Shown piece by piece: positions 47,935 to 56,893 of a stretch of 64,000 nucleotides of DNA. The notes below the pieces were generated by a model. It was given only the letters and a program-made list of their open reading frames with translations, made no database searches and was not told the origin of the DNA. The position numbers and the translations under genes are program-made. Numbering within the stretch: position 1 is the first letter of the stretch; each line of letters begins with the position of its first letter. Source of the stretch: CAZCQP01 sp964500895. GTDB taxonomy: Bacteria; Bacillota; Clostridia; Lachnospirales; JAISER01. The DNA lies in assembly GCA_964500895.1 (NCBI GenBank), contig CAZCQP010000007.1, positions 1 to 64,000 of the forward strand. Reading direction: 5' to 3'.

Positions 47935-49419
47935 GTGTTTGTATCCTATGAAGAAAGAATAAAAAATAATGCAGATGTTTTGTTGAACCGCAAAACCTAT
48001 TACAAGGTGCTGCCGCCGTCGGGAGACAGAATTTCTGTGGAGTATACCTTAAAGGCGGACAACCAAGAGCCGGTGCGTCTGGAATACCGGCTGGTGACCA
48101 TGCATGAGGTCATCGGCATGGTGAGCCGGGGCGATGCGGTGGCTTTGGATTTCTGCTACATTAAAGATTTTGATTTCAGCGTTGTTCAAAATCATTTAAA
48201 GGAAAAGCACGTTGCCATTCAAAGCTTTTCGGCGGTTTGCGCTTTTTTTGATGGGAACGTATCTTTCAGCGGGGCAACATTTGGGGAAGGCCCGGTGTCT
48301 TTTACCCAAACCCAATTTGCAGACGGTGTTATTTCCTTTGAAAATGCCAGTTTTTCAAGCGGCCCGGTTGATTTTAACAGGGCAAGGCTAGGGGACGGGG
48401 ATGTGCATTTTACCGGGGTGGATTTTGGCCATAGCCCTGTAGCATTTAATGGCACTCAATTTGGAGACGGCGACATTTGGTTCAACAATGCCCGGTTTGG
48501 CAGTGGCCATATTTCTTTTCAGAAAACCCAGTTTGGTAACGGCAACGTCTTTTTCGACCAGGCAAATTTTGGCCAAGGGGGCATGACCTTTGCTGATGCC
48601 CAATTTGGGGAAGGGGGCATTACCTTTTGCGGGGCTTCTGTGGTTGATGGCGGGATGGTGCAGTTTAATAACACCCACTTTGGCCGGGGATATACGGCCT
48701 TTGCAGGCTTAACAGGGCCAAGGGCCACCTTTACCTTTCACCGTTGCAGTTTTTTAAACCATGAGGATTTTCGCTTTCAAAACATTGGTGAGCTGAACAT
48801 TCACGACTGCATCATCGGTGGCACTTTCGACATGCAGGGTTCAGATGCAGAGCCTGTTCATGTGGGTGTTTTGAGCATGGCCAACACCAAAAACACAGGC
48901 AATATGTATGTCCATTGGCAGACGCTGCAATCTGCTTTGCTGCAAAACAATCAAAAAGATGGCTGCGCCAGCAAAGCCGACCAACTGAAAATGCTGAAAG
49001 AAAATTATAGAAACATTGGGGAATACGACTGGGAGGACAAAGCTTTTGTGGCCTATATGCGCCAAAACCGCCGTGGGGCATCGCCCTGGAATGCATGGGT
49101 AAAGCTGTGGCATCTGGTGATTGACGGCATTGGGGAATACGGCACAAACCCCAAGCGCATTTTATTGGTGATGCTTGTGGTGTGGTTTATATTTGGTTGC
49201 ATCTTTGCCGCTTCGGTGGCGCAGTTTAACATGGCACAGCCCTCGTTGCATCCGGGCAATGGCTTTTATTTCAGCGCCATCACCTTTCTAACCATTGGCT
49301 ATGGCGACATTGCGCCTGTAACGGCGCTCATGCGTGTGTTGGCCAGCTTGGAAGGTTTTTTAGGATTGTTTTTTATGTCTTATTTTACGGTGGCCATTGT
49401 GCGCAAAACCTTGCGCTAG
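47935..49419 (+). CDS. Beta-helix repeat protein fused to a two-helix potassium channel
   Basis: A protein of 494 residues with two unlike halves. Residues 104-258 contain ten units of 12 residues in the pattern F-G-x-G-x-[IV]-x-F-x-x-[AT]-x; Phe/Leu recurs with alternating spacings of 5 and 7 (111, 116, 123, 128 up to 231). This is a Pentapeptide_3-like beta-helix. The C-terminus has two membrane helices (about 408-427 and 465-490) flanking a pore with TIGYGD at 453-458, the potassium selectivity filter. A helical linker joins them. The N-terminal 100 residues are not recognised. GTG at 47935 follows GGGGGTG; the alternative ATG at 47914 has a weak site. The beta-helix probably acts as cytosolic sensor or scaffold (inference). 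Confidence 0.85.
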   Translation: MFVSYEERIKNNADVLLNRKTYYKVLPPSGDRISVEYTLKADNQEPVRLEYRLVTMHEVIGMVSRGDAVALDFCYIKDFDFSVVQNHLKEKHVAIQSFSAVCAFFDGNVSFSGATFGEGPVSFTQTQFADGVISFENASFSSGPVDFNRARLGDGDVHFTGVDFGHSPVAFNGTQFGDGDIWFNNARFGSGHISFQKTQFGNGNVFFDQANFGQGGMTFADAQFGEGGITFCGASVVDGGMVQFNNTHFGRGYTAFAGLTGPRATFTFHRCSFLNHEDFRFQNIGELNIHDCIIGGTFDMQGSDAEPVHVGVLSMANTKNTGNMYVHWQTLQSALLQNNQKDGCASKADQLKMLKENYRNIGEYDWEDKAFVAYMRQNRRGASPWNAWVKLWHLVIDGIGEYGTNPKRILLVMLVVWFIFGCIFAASVAQFNMAQPSLHPGNGFYFSAITFLTIGYGDIAPVTALMRVLASLEGFLGLFFMSYFTVAIVRKTLR

Positions 49420-49440
49420 CCGCTTATTCAAGGGGAAAAC

Positions 49441-50283
49441 ATGATAAAAAGAAGGATGACAAAAAAGAAAACGATTTGTTTGGTGTTGCTGCTGCTTTTG
49501 CTGTTGGTTTTGTGGGCGTTTTGGCCGGGTATCGTCACCAGAACATACACCATACAGTCCAATAAAGTGAATGATACCATTACACTGATGCTTATCACCG
49601 ACTTGCATAGTCACACTTTCGGCAAGCAACAAAGCCGACTGGCGGGCAAAATAAAAAAAGCCCGGCCCCAAGTTATTTTATTGGGGGGCGACATTGCCGA
49701 TGACGTGATGCCCCTGAAAGGCACAGAAGATTTTCTGGCCGCCATTTCAGGGCTGGCACCTACATATTATGTAACCGGCAACCATGAATGGTGGTCGGGG
49801 GAGACTGACCATATTAAAGAAACCATACAAAGTTACGGCGTAACGGTTTTAGAAAATGAATTTGAAACCATAAACATTGGCGGCAGCAACCTGACCATTG
49901 CCGGTGCAGAGGACCCCTTTTCCATTCAAAATGATGTACAGTGGGCCAGTGTGCTTCAGCAGGCATTTGAACCTTTGCAGTTTGATACAAAAAACATTAG
50001 GCTATTGTTGTCCCATCGGCCGGAAGCGGTGGCGGTGTATGAAACGTTGTCTGTAGACATGGTGTTGTCCGGCCATGCCCACGGTGGGCAATTTCGCATC
50101 CCCGGCATACTGAACGGCTTTATTGCCCCCAACCAAGGCTTTTTTCCAAAGTATGCCGGTGGGGTTTACACCCACGCAGAACAGGTACATATCGTAAGCC
50201 GGGGTCTTGCCAATAGCATCAAGCTGCCACGGATTTTTAACCCTGGTGAAGTTGTCGTGGTGAAGTTAAAACCAGCGTCTTAA
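49441..50283 (+). CDS. Membrane-anchored metallophosphoesterase (YkuE-like)
   Basis: A protein of 280 residues with a Leu-rich N-terminal membrane anchor (about 11-29) and a calcineurin-like domain: DLHSH, GGDIADD, GNHEWW, SHRPE and GHAHGGQ, the metal-ligand set. YkuE-like relatives hydrolyse lipid or UDP-sugar phosphoesters at the membrane. The catalytic domain would face outside if the anchor is an uncleaved signal. It lies 21 bp after the channel gene on the same strand. A four-base tail-to-tail overlap occurs with the next, opposite gene. Confidence 0.9.
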   Translation: MIKRRMTKKKTICLVLLLLLLLVLWAFWPGIVTRTYTIQSNKVNDTITLMLITDLHSHTFGKQQSRLAGKIKKARPQVILLGGDIADDVMPLKGTEDFLAAISGLAPTYYVTGNHEWWSGETDHIKETIQSYGVTVLENEFETINIGGSNLTIAGAEDPFSIQNDVQWASVLQQAFEPLQFDTKNIRLLLSHRPEAVAVYETLSVDMVLSGHAHGGQFRIPGILNGFIAPNQGFFPKYAGGVYTHAEQVHIVSRGLANSIKLPRIFNPGEVVVVKLKPAS

Positions 50284-51206
50284 CAGGTTTGGCCCTGGTC
50301 TGGTGTTCGGCGTAAAAAGGACCACCGGGTTTCTTTGGTGATGATGGCGGCTAGAATGATGACACAGCCCACAACCATTTGAGGGGACATGGTTTCCCCC
50401 AGGTAAAAGGCGGCAAAAAGGCTTCCAAACACCGATTCCATAGACAAAATAATGGCGGCGCTGGTGGCGGAGATATACCGCTGGGCGGTAATTTGCCCCA
50501 CAAAAGCCAGCACAGTGCCCATGGCCGCTAGATAAAGCAGCTCCCATTTCACCTGCCAATACATCTGAAAAGTGGTTTTTTCAAGCATGGCAGCCACCAG
50601 AATAAAAACCAAAGCCGCCACTGTAAATTGCATCAATGTTAAAAGCACCGGGTCTTCGGCTTTGCACCAACGGTCGATGGTTAAAATATGAAAAGCGCAA
50701 AAGACAGCACAGCTTAAGCTAAGCAAATCCCCATTGTTAAAGGCAATGCCCGGCTGGATGGTTAAAAGCCCAATGCCTGCCGCAGCCATGCCAGCACCCA
50801 GCAATGTATAAATGTCCGGTTTCACCCGGAAGATAACCCAGATGATAAAGGGAAGCATCAGCACGTTAGAGCCGATTAAAAAAGTTTGCTTGGAAGCTGT
50901 GGTCATTTGAATGCCAATGGTTGAAAGCACATACATGGCAATGAGCAAAAGCCCCACAACACTGCCCCGTTTCACACAACTTCTGGTGATGCTGGGCAGT
51001 TTTTTGATGTACAGCCCGGCCAAAAGCACCACAGATAACAAAAAACGGGCGGCCAACAAAGAAAAGGTGGGCAAGGTTTGGGTGGCTTCTTTCATTAAGG
51101 CATAGCTGGTTCCCCAGGTGCACGACGTTAATAATAGGATGCACGCACAGACCACCGTTCTTTTGCGCACAGGCATGGTATCCAGCCATTGAACAAATTG
51201 AGCCAT
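50280..51206 (-). CDS. DMT-superfamily transporter with two EamA domains
   Basis: A protein of 308 residues with ten predicted helices in two EamA repeats. The first starts ILLLTSCTWGTSYALMKEA and contains FSLLAARFLLSV; the second ends with GTVLAFVGQITAQRYISATSAAIILSMESVFGSLFAAFYLGE, the usual end of the EamA fold. Members export amino acids or other metabolites; substrate unknown. ATG at 51206 follows a GGGG-containing site, preferred over 51227, which has none. Confidence 0.9.
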   Translation of the reverse strand: MAQFVQWLDTMPVRKRTVVCACILLLTSCTWGTSYALMKEATQTLPTFSLLAARFLLSVVLLAGLYIKKLPSITRSCVKRGSVVGLLLIAMYVLSTIGIQMTTASKQTFLIGSNVLMLPFIIWVIFRVKPDIYTLLGAGMAAAGIGLLTIQPGIAFNNGDLLSLSCAVFCAFHILTIDRWCKAEDPVLLTLMQFTVAALVFILVAAMLEKTTFQMYWQVKWELLYLAAMGTVLAFVGQITAQRYISATSAAIILSMESVFGSLFAAFYLGETMSPQMVVGCVIILAAIITKETRWSFLRRTPDQGQTC

Positions 51207-51280
51207 GTTAAAACCCCGCTTCTTCATTTTATACTTGCAAGTTCGATTATAGCAGATTGATAACTTGATGACAACAAAAC

Positions 51281-51323
51281 AAAGGTACGCCGAAGGGGGT
51301 AAAATACCCTTTGGCGTACCTTT
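51281..51323 (-). terminator. Terminator after the peptide-uptake operon
   Basis: Arms containing AAAGGTACGCC and GGCGTACCTTT pair around an A/T-rich loop; on the leftward strand the stem is followed by a T-rich run (TTTGTTTTGTTG). It lies about 20 bp after the OppF-type stop. Confidence 0.8.
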
Positions 51324-51344
51324 TGTGTTGATTAATCAATGGCT

Positions 51345-52298
51345 TTATGCATACAAAATGCAAGCCACTTGATGTCCCGGTTCCACTTCTTTTAGGGCAA
51401 TGTCCTGCTGGGTGCAGGCGGCCGTGGCATGGGGGCAACGGGGGGCAAACCGGCACCCGGGCTTGGGCTCAATGGGGCTGGTAATTTCGCCCCGGATGGT
51501 CTGGCGTTCTTTGTCCCGGTAGTCCAAGTCGGGAATGGGGATGGCGCTTAAAAGGGCCTGGGTGTACGGGTGCTTGGGGTTTGCAAACAAAGCATCCGGG
51601 GAGGCCAGTTCCACGCACATGCCTAAGTACATGACTGCAATTTGGTTTGAAATGTGCTTCACCACAGACAAGTCGTGGGTGATGAACATGTACGTCAGCC
51701 CAATGGATTCCTGCAAATCCATCATCAAGTTTAAAATTTGCGCCTGAATGCTTACGTCCAGAGCCGATACAGGCTCGTCGCACACAATGAACTCCGGGTT
51801 TAAAGCCAGCGCCCGGGCAATGCCAATGCGCTGCCGCCGTCCGCCGTCCAGCTCATGGGGGTAGGTGTTCACCAGCTTGCGGGAAAGCCCCACAATGTCC
51901 ATCAGCTCTCGGATGCGGGTGTTCATTTCCGTGCGGGTGCTGAAAACCTTGTTCACAATCAAAGGCTCGGCAATGATTTGGCTAAGAGAAAGCCGGGGGT
52001 TCAAAGAGGCATAAGGGTCTTGGAAGATGATTTGCATTTTTTTGCGCTGTTCCTTCATTTGGCGGGGGGACAGCTTTAAAATGTCCACCCCATCGTAAAG
52101 CACCTGGCCGCTGGATGCAGGCAATAACCGCAAAATGGTGCGCCCCAACGTGCTTTTTCCACAGCCGGATTCACCGACAACCCCCAGGGTTTCCCCTTTG
52201 TTTATAGTCATATTCACCCCGTCTACCGCATGTAAGTTGCCGGAGGGGGTTTTAAAATATTTTTTAAGGGCAATGGTCTGAAGCAATGGCATGGTCAT
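51345..52298 (-). CDS. oppF: Peptide ABC transporter ATP-binding protein, OppF/DppF-type
   Basis: A protein of 317 residues with Walker A GESGCGKST, the LSGGQ-type signature ELDGGRRQRIGIARAL, Walker B FIVCDEPVSALDVS and a C-terminal oligopeptide-transporter extension with the Cys motif CRFAPRCPHATAAC, which binds a [4Fe-4S] or zinc in this family. The signature reads DGGRRQR rather than SGGQ, so Ser-to-Asp and Gln-to-Arg changes should be checked. ATG at 52298 overlaps the OppD stop (ATGA); ATG at 52292 is an equally good start after AGAGGAC. Confidence 0.9.
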   Translation of the reverse strand: MTMPLLQTIALKKYFKTPSGNLHAVDGVNMTINKGETLGVVGESGCGKSTLGRTILRLLPASSGQVLYDGVDILKLSPRQMKEQRKKMQIIFQDPYASLNPRLSLSQIIAEPLIVNKVFSTRTEMNTRIRELMDIVGLSRKLVNTYPHELDGGRRQRIGIARALALNPEFIVCDEPVSALDVSIQAQILNLMMDLQESIGLTYMFITHDLSVVKHISNQIAVMYLGMCVELASPDALFANPKHPYTQALLSAIPIPDLDYRDKERQTIRGEITSPIEPKPGCRFAPRCPHATAACTQQDIALKEVEPGHQVACILYA

Positions 52299-53296
52299 CT
52301 GTCCTCTTTTGATTTTTGTTGAAACAAATGGCATTTAATCTGGTGGGTGCCCTGTGTAAAGTTTTCGGGCACATCCGTTTTGCATGTGTCAAAGCATTGG
52401 GGGCACCGGGTATGGAATTTGCAGCCGGAAGGCAAGTCCGTAGGGTCTGGCATAAGGCCTTCGATGGGCTTTAGCCGCTTGGAATGGGCTTGCAAGCTGG
52501 GCAGGGAACCGAACAGGCCGTTGGTGTAAGGGTGGTGATTGGGGCTTTTGTCGAAAATATCATACACTGTGCCAATTTCAATAATTTCCCCTGCATACAT
52601 AATGGCCACCACGTCACACATTTGGGCCACAATGCCCAGGTCGTGGGTAATTAAAAGCATACTGGTGTTCAGCCGCTGCTTTAACTCATTCATCAGCTTC
52701 AGCACCTGGTTTTGCACGGTCACATCAAGCGCCGTGGTGGGTTCGTCTGCAATGAGCAAAGCCGGTTCACACACCAGCGCCATGGCAATGACCACCCGCT
52801 GTTTCATGCCCCCGGAAAATTGGTGGGGATACTCATGTTTACGGGAAGCGGGAATGCCCACCAGTTCCAAAATGCTATCCACTTTTTCTTCAACTTCTTG
52901 CTTGCTTAAAGCGTTGTGCATTTCAATGGCTTCCCCAATTTGCCGCCCCACGGTGAGCACCGGGTTCAGGCTGGTCATAGGGTCTTGAAAAATCATAGAC
53001 ACCCGTTTGCCCCGCACTTTACGCAAGTCTGCTTCCGGCAGCTTCATCAGGTCTTTGCCGTCCATAAAAATTTTGCCTTTGGTAATTTGGCCAATTTCTT
53101 TGGGCAAAAGCTGTAAAATGCTTAGGGCTGTGGTGGTTTTACCCGCCCCGGTTTCCCCCACAAGGGCGAAAACCTGCCCGGCTTGTATCTCAAAGTCCAC
53201 ACCATTCACGGCATAGTTGGTGTCTTCACTGGTTACATACTTTACATGTAAATCTTCAATTCTTAACAATGGCTCTTGGGCTGTATTGTCAGACAT
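52295..53296 (-). CDS. oppD: Peptide ABC transporter ATP-binding protein, OppD/DppD-type
   Basis: A protein of 333 residues: Walker A GETGAGKTT, signature FSGGMKQRVVIAMAL, Walker B LLIADEPTTALDVT, H-loop THDLG, and the family C-terminus CKFHTRCPQCFDTC. It pairs with the OppF-type subunit to power import. Signature and catalytic residues are canonical here. GGGGGTG precedes the ATG. Confidence 0.95.
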   Translation of the reverse strand: MSDNTAQEPLLRIEDLHVKYVTSEDTNYAVNGVDFEIQAGQVFALVGETGAGKTTTALSILQLLPKEIGQITKGKIFMDGKDLMKLPEADLRKVRGKRVSMIFQDPMTSLNPVLTVGRQIGEAIEMHNALSKQEVEEKVDSILELVGIPASRKHEYPHQFSGGMKQRVVIAMALVCEPALLIADEPTTALDVTVQNQVLKLMNELKQRLNTSMLLITHDLGIVAQMCDVVAIMYAGEIIEIGTVYDIFDKSPNHHPYTNGLFGSLPSLQAHSKRLKPIEGLMPDPTDLPSGCKFHTRCPQCFDTCKTDVPENFTQGTHQIKCHLFQQKSKEDR

Positions 53297-53310
53297 GTAA
53301 TCACCCCCGT

Positions 53311-54219
53311 CTAATTTTTAAGTTTCGGGTCAATGGAATCCCGCAAACCGTCGCCCAGCAAGTTCAGGGCAAGCACAGTAAGCATGATGGCCAGACCGGG
53401 AAACAACACAAGCCAGGGTTGGTAACGGATGTACTTTTGCCCTTCGTAAAGCATACTTCCCCATTCCGGCGCAGGGGGCATAATGCCCAAGCCTAGGTAA
53501 CTTAAACCGGAGGCCACAATGATGTCATAACCCACAAACAAAGTGGCTTGTACAATGAGTGGTGCTAACGTGTTGGGAATGATGTGGGTGAGAATGATGC
53601 GCCGGTGGTTAGAACCCACCGCCACAGCAGCCTCCACAAACTCATTATCCTTTAGAGAAAGGACAGAAGAGCGGATAATCCGTGCGTAACCGGGAATGTC
53701 TGCCACTGCAATGGCAATAATCAAATTGCGCAGGTTAGAGCCTAATGCAGAAACAATGGCAATGGCCAGCAACGTATAGGGGATGGCAATCAAAATGTCC
53801 ATACAGCGCATGATGATGTTGTCCAGCTTGCCGCCGAAATAACCGGCAATGGAACCAATAGCGCCCCCTACAAACAGGCCGCTAAACGTAGCGGCAAAGC
53901 CAATGAGCAGGGAATACCGGCTGCCGTACACAATACGGGCGAAAATGTCCCGGCCAAAAGCATCCGTACCCAGCCAGTGTTCAGCACTGGGGGGCTGCAA
54001 CTTATTGCGCACATTTTGGGCAATCACCTGGGTTTCATAGTCGATGCCCACAAAACCGTAAATGCAAAGGGCAAATATACATAAAAGCAGAAACAAACCA
54101 AAAATGGCCAGCTTCTTGCGTTTAAAGCGGAAAAACACGTCTTGCCACAAGCTTCTGCTTTTTCTATCTTCCGATTGTTGTTCATTGTATTGTGCATTTA
54201 ACGCCATGCCAACAACCAT
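53311..54219 (-). CDS. oppC: Peptide ABC transporter permease, OppC/DppC-type
   Basis: A protein of 302 residues with the OppC N-terminal OppC_N segment (RFKRKKLAIFGLFLLLCIF), then the conserved HWLGTDAFGRDIFARIVYGSR and the EAA loop EFVEAAVAVGSNHRRI. It forms half of the channel. AGAGGTG precedes the ATG. It starts 4 bp after the OppB stop. Confidence 0.94.
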   Translation of the reverse strand: MVVGMALNAQYNEQQSEDRKSRSLWQDVFFRFKRKKLAIFGLFLLLCIFALCIYGFVGIDYETQVIAQNVRNKLQPPSAEHWLGTDAFGRDIFARIVYGSRYSLLIGFAATFSGLFVGGAIGSIAGYFGGKLDNIIMRCMDILIAIPYTLLAIAIVSALGSNLRNLIIAIAVADIPGYARIIRSSVLSLKDNEFVEAAVAVGSNHRRIILTHIIPNTLAPLIVQATLFVGYDIIVASGLSYLGLGIMPPAPEWGSMLYEGQKYIRYQPWLVLFPGLAIMLTVLALNLLGDGLRDSIDPKLKN

Positions 54220-54223
54220 GTGC

Positions 54224-55159
54224 TCACCTCTTTTTCACGTATTGAGATTTAATTCTTGGGTCAATCATGCCGTAGGACAAATCCACCAGCAGGGTGACGA
54301 AGCTGAATAAAAAGGACATAAACAGCACGCAGCCCATCACCAGGGGAATGTCTTTAGAGCGAATGGCCGTCAGCAGCAATGTGCCCACACCGGTCATACC
54401 GAAAACAGACTCTGTAAGCACAGAGCCCCCCAGCATGTAACCAAAGTTCACTCCCATGGTGGTGATGACGGGAATAAGGGCATTGCGCACCGCATGACGC
54501 CAGATGACGATGGATTCGTCAGCACCTTTGGCCCGCACCGTGCGGATGTAGTCCTGCCGGATAACCTCCAGCATGGAAGACCGGGTCATACGCATAATTT
54601 GGGCCACGCTGGTGGCTGCCAATGTGAAAGAGGGAAGAATAAAGTTTGCAAAAGAATCCGAGCCGGTGGCTGGCAAAAGGTTTAAATACAAGGCAAAGAC
54701 CAACATAACGATAAGGCCCAGCCAGAAAGAGGGCATGGCCGTAAAGACCAGCGCAATCACCATGCCAATGCCATCTATGAAGGTGTCCTTCTTCACGGCC
54801 ACCAAAACCCCCAGCGGAATGGAGAGCACAGCCGTTAGCAAAATGGACATGGTGGCCAACAGAAAGGTGGTGGGGAACCGGGCTTTAATTTCATTAATCA
54901 CATTTGCTCCGGTACGGTAAGAGTTGCCGAAATCCCCTTTGAGTGCGTTGCCCATATACTTCACATATTTCACAGGCAAGGGGTCGTAATAACCCAGCTT
55001 GGTGTTTAACTCGTGAATGGCCTCTGCCGAGGCACGCTCGCCCAAAATAAGACGGGCGGGGTTGCCCGGCGTTAAGCTGATGATTGAAAAAATAATGATG
55101 GAAATGCCCAGTAGAACAGGCAACATCATTAAAAGCCGTTTTAAGATATATTTATACAT
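54224..55159 (-). CDS. oppB: Peptide ABC transporter permease, OppB/DppB-type
   Basis: A protein of 311 residues, six helices. It begins MYKYILKRLLMMLPVLLGIS, shows the OppB phrase LTPGNPARLILGERAS and the EAA loop DYIRTVRAKGADESIVI. It forms the channel with OppC. GGAGCGGG precedes ATG at 55159; the ATG at 55189 has no site. A hairpin separates it from the binding-protein gene. Confidence 0.94.
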   Translation of the reverse strand: MYKYILKRLLMMLPVLLGISIIIFSIISLTPGNPARLILGERASAEAIHELNTKLGYYDPLPVKYVKYMGNALKGDFGNSYRTGANVINEIKARFPTTFLLATMSILLTAVLSIPLGVLVAVKKDTFIDGIGMVIALVFTAMPSFWLGLIVMLVFALYLNLLPATGSDSFANFILPSFTLAATSVAQIMRMTRSSMLEVIRQDYIRTVRAKGADESIVIWRHAVRNALIPVITTMGVNFGYMLGGSVLTESVFGMTGVGTLLLTAIRSKDIPLVMGCVLFMSFLFSFVTLLVDLSYGMIDPRIKSQYVKKR

Positions 55160-55200
55160 AAGCCCGCTCCATTTTTCATACTCAGTCAAAAAATTTAGAT

Positions 55201-55225
55201 AAAAGGCCGGTTTAACCCGGCCTTC
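55201..55225 (-). other. Hairpin between the peptide-binding protein and OppB genes
   Basis: AAGGCCGG and CCGGCCTT pair around a six-base loop, with TTTTATC after it on the leftward strand. It can act as a partial terminator, so that the binding protein is made in excess over the membrane parts. Confidence 0.75.
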
Positions 55226-55245
55226 TTGAAATGCTATGCATGAAT

Positions 55246-56790
55246 TTACCAGCTGAAATTGTACATGTAATACATGTCGCCTGTAGGAATTTCCACGTTT
55301 TTAAGCCGATTGTCGTAAGCCACGTTGGAATATCTCCAGTAAAGGGGAATGTATGCAGCATCGGTCATAACGGTGGTTTCAATCTCTTGGTAAATGGCGT
55401 TGCGCTTATCCGGGTCTGCTTCCAACCGCCCGTCGGACAGCAACTGGTCCACTTTCGGGTTGTTATAGCGTGCATAGTTACCGGCTAAAATTTCGCCGCT
55501 TTGGTACAGGGAATAAATGCCCACATCCGGGTCCATACAAATGTAAGACCAGCCATAAATGCTAATGTCGTACTCACCGGCTTCCATTTTATCCCAGTAA
55601 GCGCCGGCTTCCAGCACTTCAATGTCTGTCTGTACGCCAATGTTGGCTAAGTCTGCCTGTAAAAGCTGTGCATGGGTGCTGCGGTTTTCAGGCACGGTAA
55701 TGGTTAATTTCAAACCGTCTGCATAACCGGCATCTGCCAACATGGCCTTAGCTAAATCCACGTTGTAAGGCAGCGGGTCAAAGCCTTCAATGTAACCGGG
55801 TACGTTTTCAGGAATAAAGGAATTGGCTTGCAGGGCGTTGCCATCCATTACCCCTAGAATAATGGCTTCTTTGTCCACTGCTTTGGCAATAGCCTGGCGC
55901 ACTTGCGGATTGTTTAAAGGTGCTCTTTCCGTGTTTAAGCTGACCATGTAAAACACCACGGAGGGTTCTTGCAAAAAGGCTAGGTTGGGGTTTGCTTCGA
56001 TAATGGGAATGTCGGTGTCGGCAATGTCTAGATACATGTCCACTTCGCCTTTTTCCAAAGCAATGGCGGCAGTGGTTTTGTCTTTGATGATTTTGTAAGT
56101 GATGTTTTCAATAGGGGCTTTTTCTTTATAATAGCCGTCAAAAGCTTTCAGAACGATTCTGTCACCCTGGGCCCATTCCACAAACTGATAAGGGCCGGAG
56201 CCAATGGGGTTTCTGGACATACCATCAGAACCGTCGGCGTAAAAGCTTTCTTTCACCACGCCGCCGTAATAGGCCAGCAGTGAAAGGCAAGGCGCATAAG
56301 GATATTTCAGAATCACTTTCACAGTGCCGTCATCCACTTTTTCTGCTCTGTCAATGAAGCTCATGTATGGGCCACTGTATTCGGATTCAATGGTTCTATG
56401 TATGGTGTAGACCACATCGTCGGCGGTTACTTCTTCGCCGTTATGGTATTTGGTGCCTTGGGTGATGTAGAAGGTGTACTCCAGGCCGTCTTCGGAAATG
56501 TCCCATTTTTCGGCTAAAGCAGGTACAATGTTGTTTTGAGGGTCAAGCCGGACAAGGGGTTCTACCAGGTTGGAAACGATGGAAAGACTTGTAATGTCAT
56601 TAACGCCAGTGGGGTCGATTGCTGTGGCATCTACGTCTATGCCCACAACCAAAGTATCTTTCACGGGGTTGCCCTCGGCTGGTTCGCCTCCTGCGGCTGT
56701 GCTGCCTCCGCCGCTGCTGTTACTGCCGCAAGCCGAGAATGCCAACGCTACAGATAAAATACATGCTACGATGGATAATTTTCGATTCAT
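55246..56790 (-). CDS. oppA: Peptide-binding lipoprotein, OppA/DppA family 5
   Basis: A protein of 514 residues. The lipoprotein signal ends in AFSACG, followed by a Ser/Gly-rich linker. Family 5 binding-protein traits include LRTA-like DLAKAMLADAGY, YNNPKVDQLLSDGRLEADP and the C-terminal PLYWRYSNVAYDNRLKN. It captures peptides (or nickel or heme, in some subfamilies). TTAGGAGGAAAG precedes the ATG at 56790; a longer frame upstream to 56859 overlaps the promoter. Confidence 0.93.
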   Translation of the reverse strand: MNRKLSIVACILSVALAFSACGSNSSGGGSTAAGGEPAEGNPVKDTLVVGIDVDATAIDPTGVNDITSLSIVSNLVEPLVRLDPQNNIVPALAEKWDISEDGLEYTFYITQGTKYHNGEEVTADDVVYTIHRTIESEYSGPYMSFIDRAEKVDDGTVKVILKYPYAPCLSLLAYYGGVVKESFYADGSDGMSRNPIGSGPYQFVEWAQGDRIVLKAFDGYYKEKAPIENITYKIIKDKTTAAIALEKGEVDMYLDIADTDIPIIEANPNLAFLQEPSVVFYMVSLNTERAPLNNPQVRQAIAKAVDKEAIILGVMDGNALQANSFIPENVPGYIEGFDPLPYNVDLAKAMLADAGYADGLKLTITVPENRSTHAQLLQADLANIGVQTDIEVLEAGAYWDKMEAGEYDISIYGWSYICMDPDVGIYSLYQSGEILAGNYARYNNPKVDQLLSDGRLEADPDKRNAIYQEIETTVMTDAAYIPLYWRYSNVAYDNRLKNVEIPTGDMYYMYNFSW

Positions 56791-56830
56791 GACTTTCCTC
56801 CTAAACCATAAAGTATTGTACATAGCTTTA

Positions 56831-56859
56831 ACTTTACAAAAACCCATGGGTACTGTCAA
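56831..56859 (-). promoter_or_regulatory. Probable sigma-A promoter of the peptide-uptake operon
   Basis: On the leftward strand a perfect TTGACA and a weaker TAAAGT are separated by 17 bases, about 40 bp above the start codon. Confidence 0.6.
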
Positions 56860-56893
56860 TAGTCAAATCGACATATTTCGACAAAGGCAAGCG

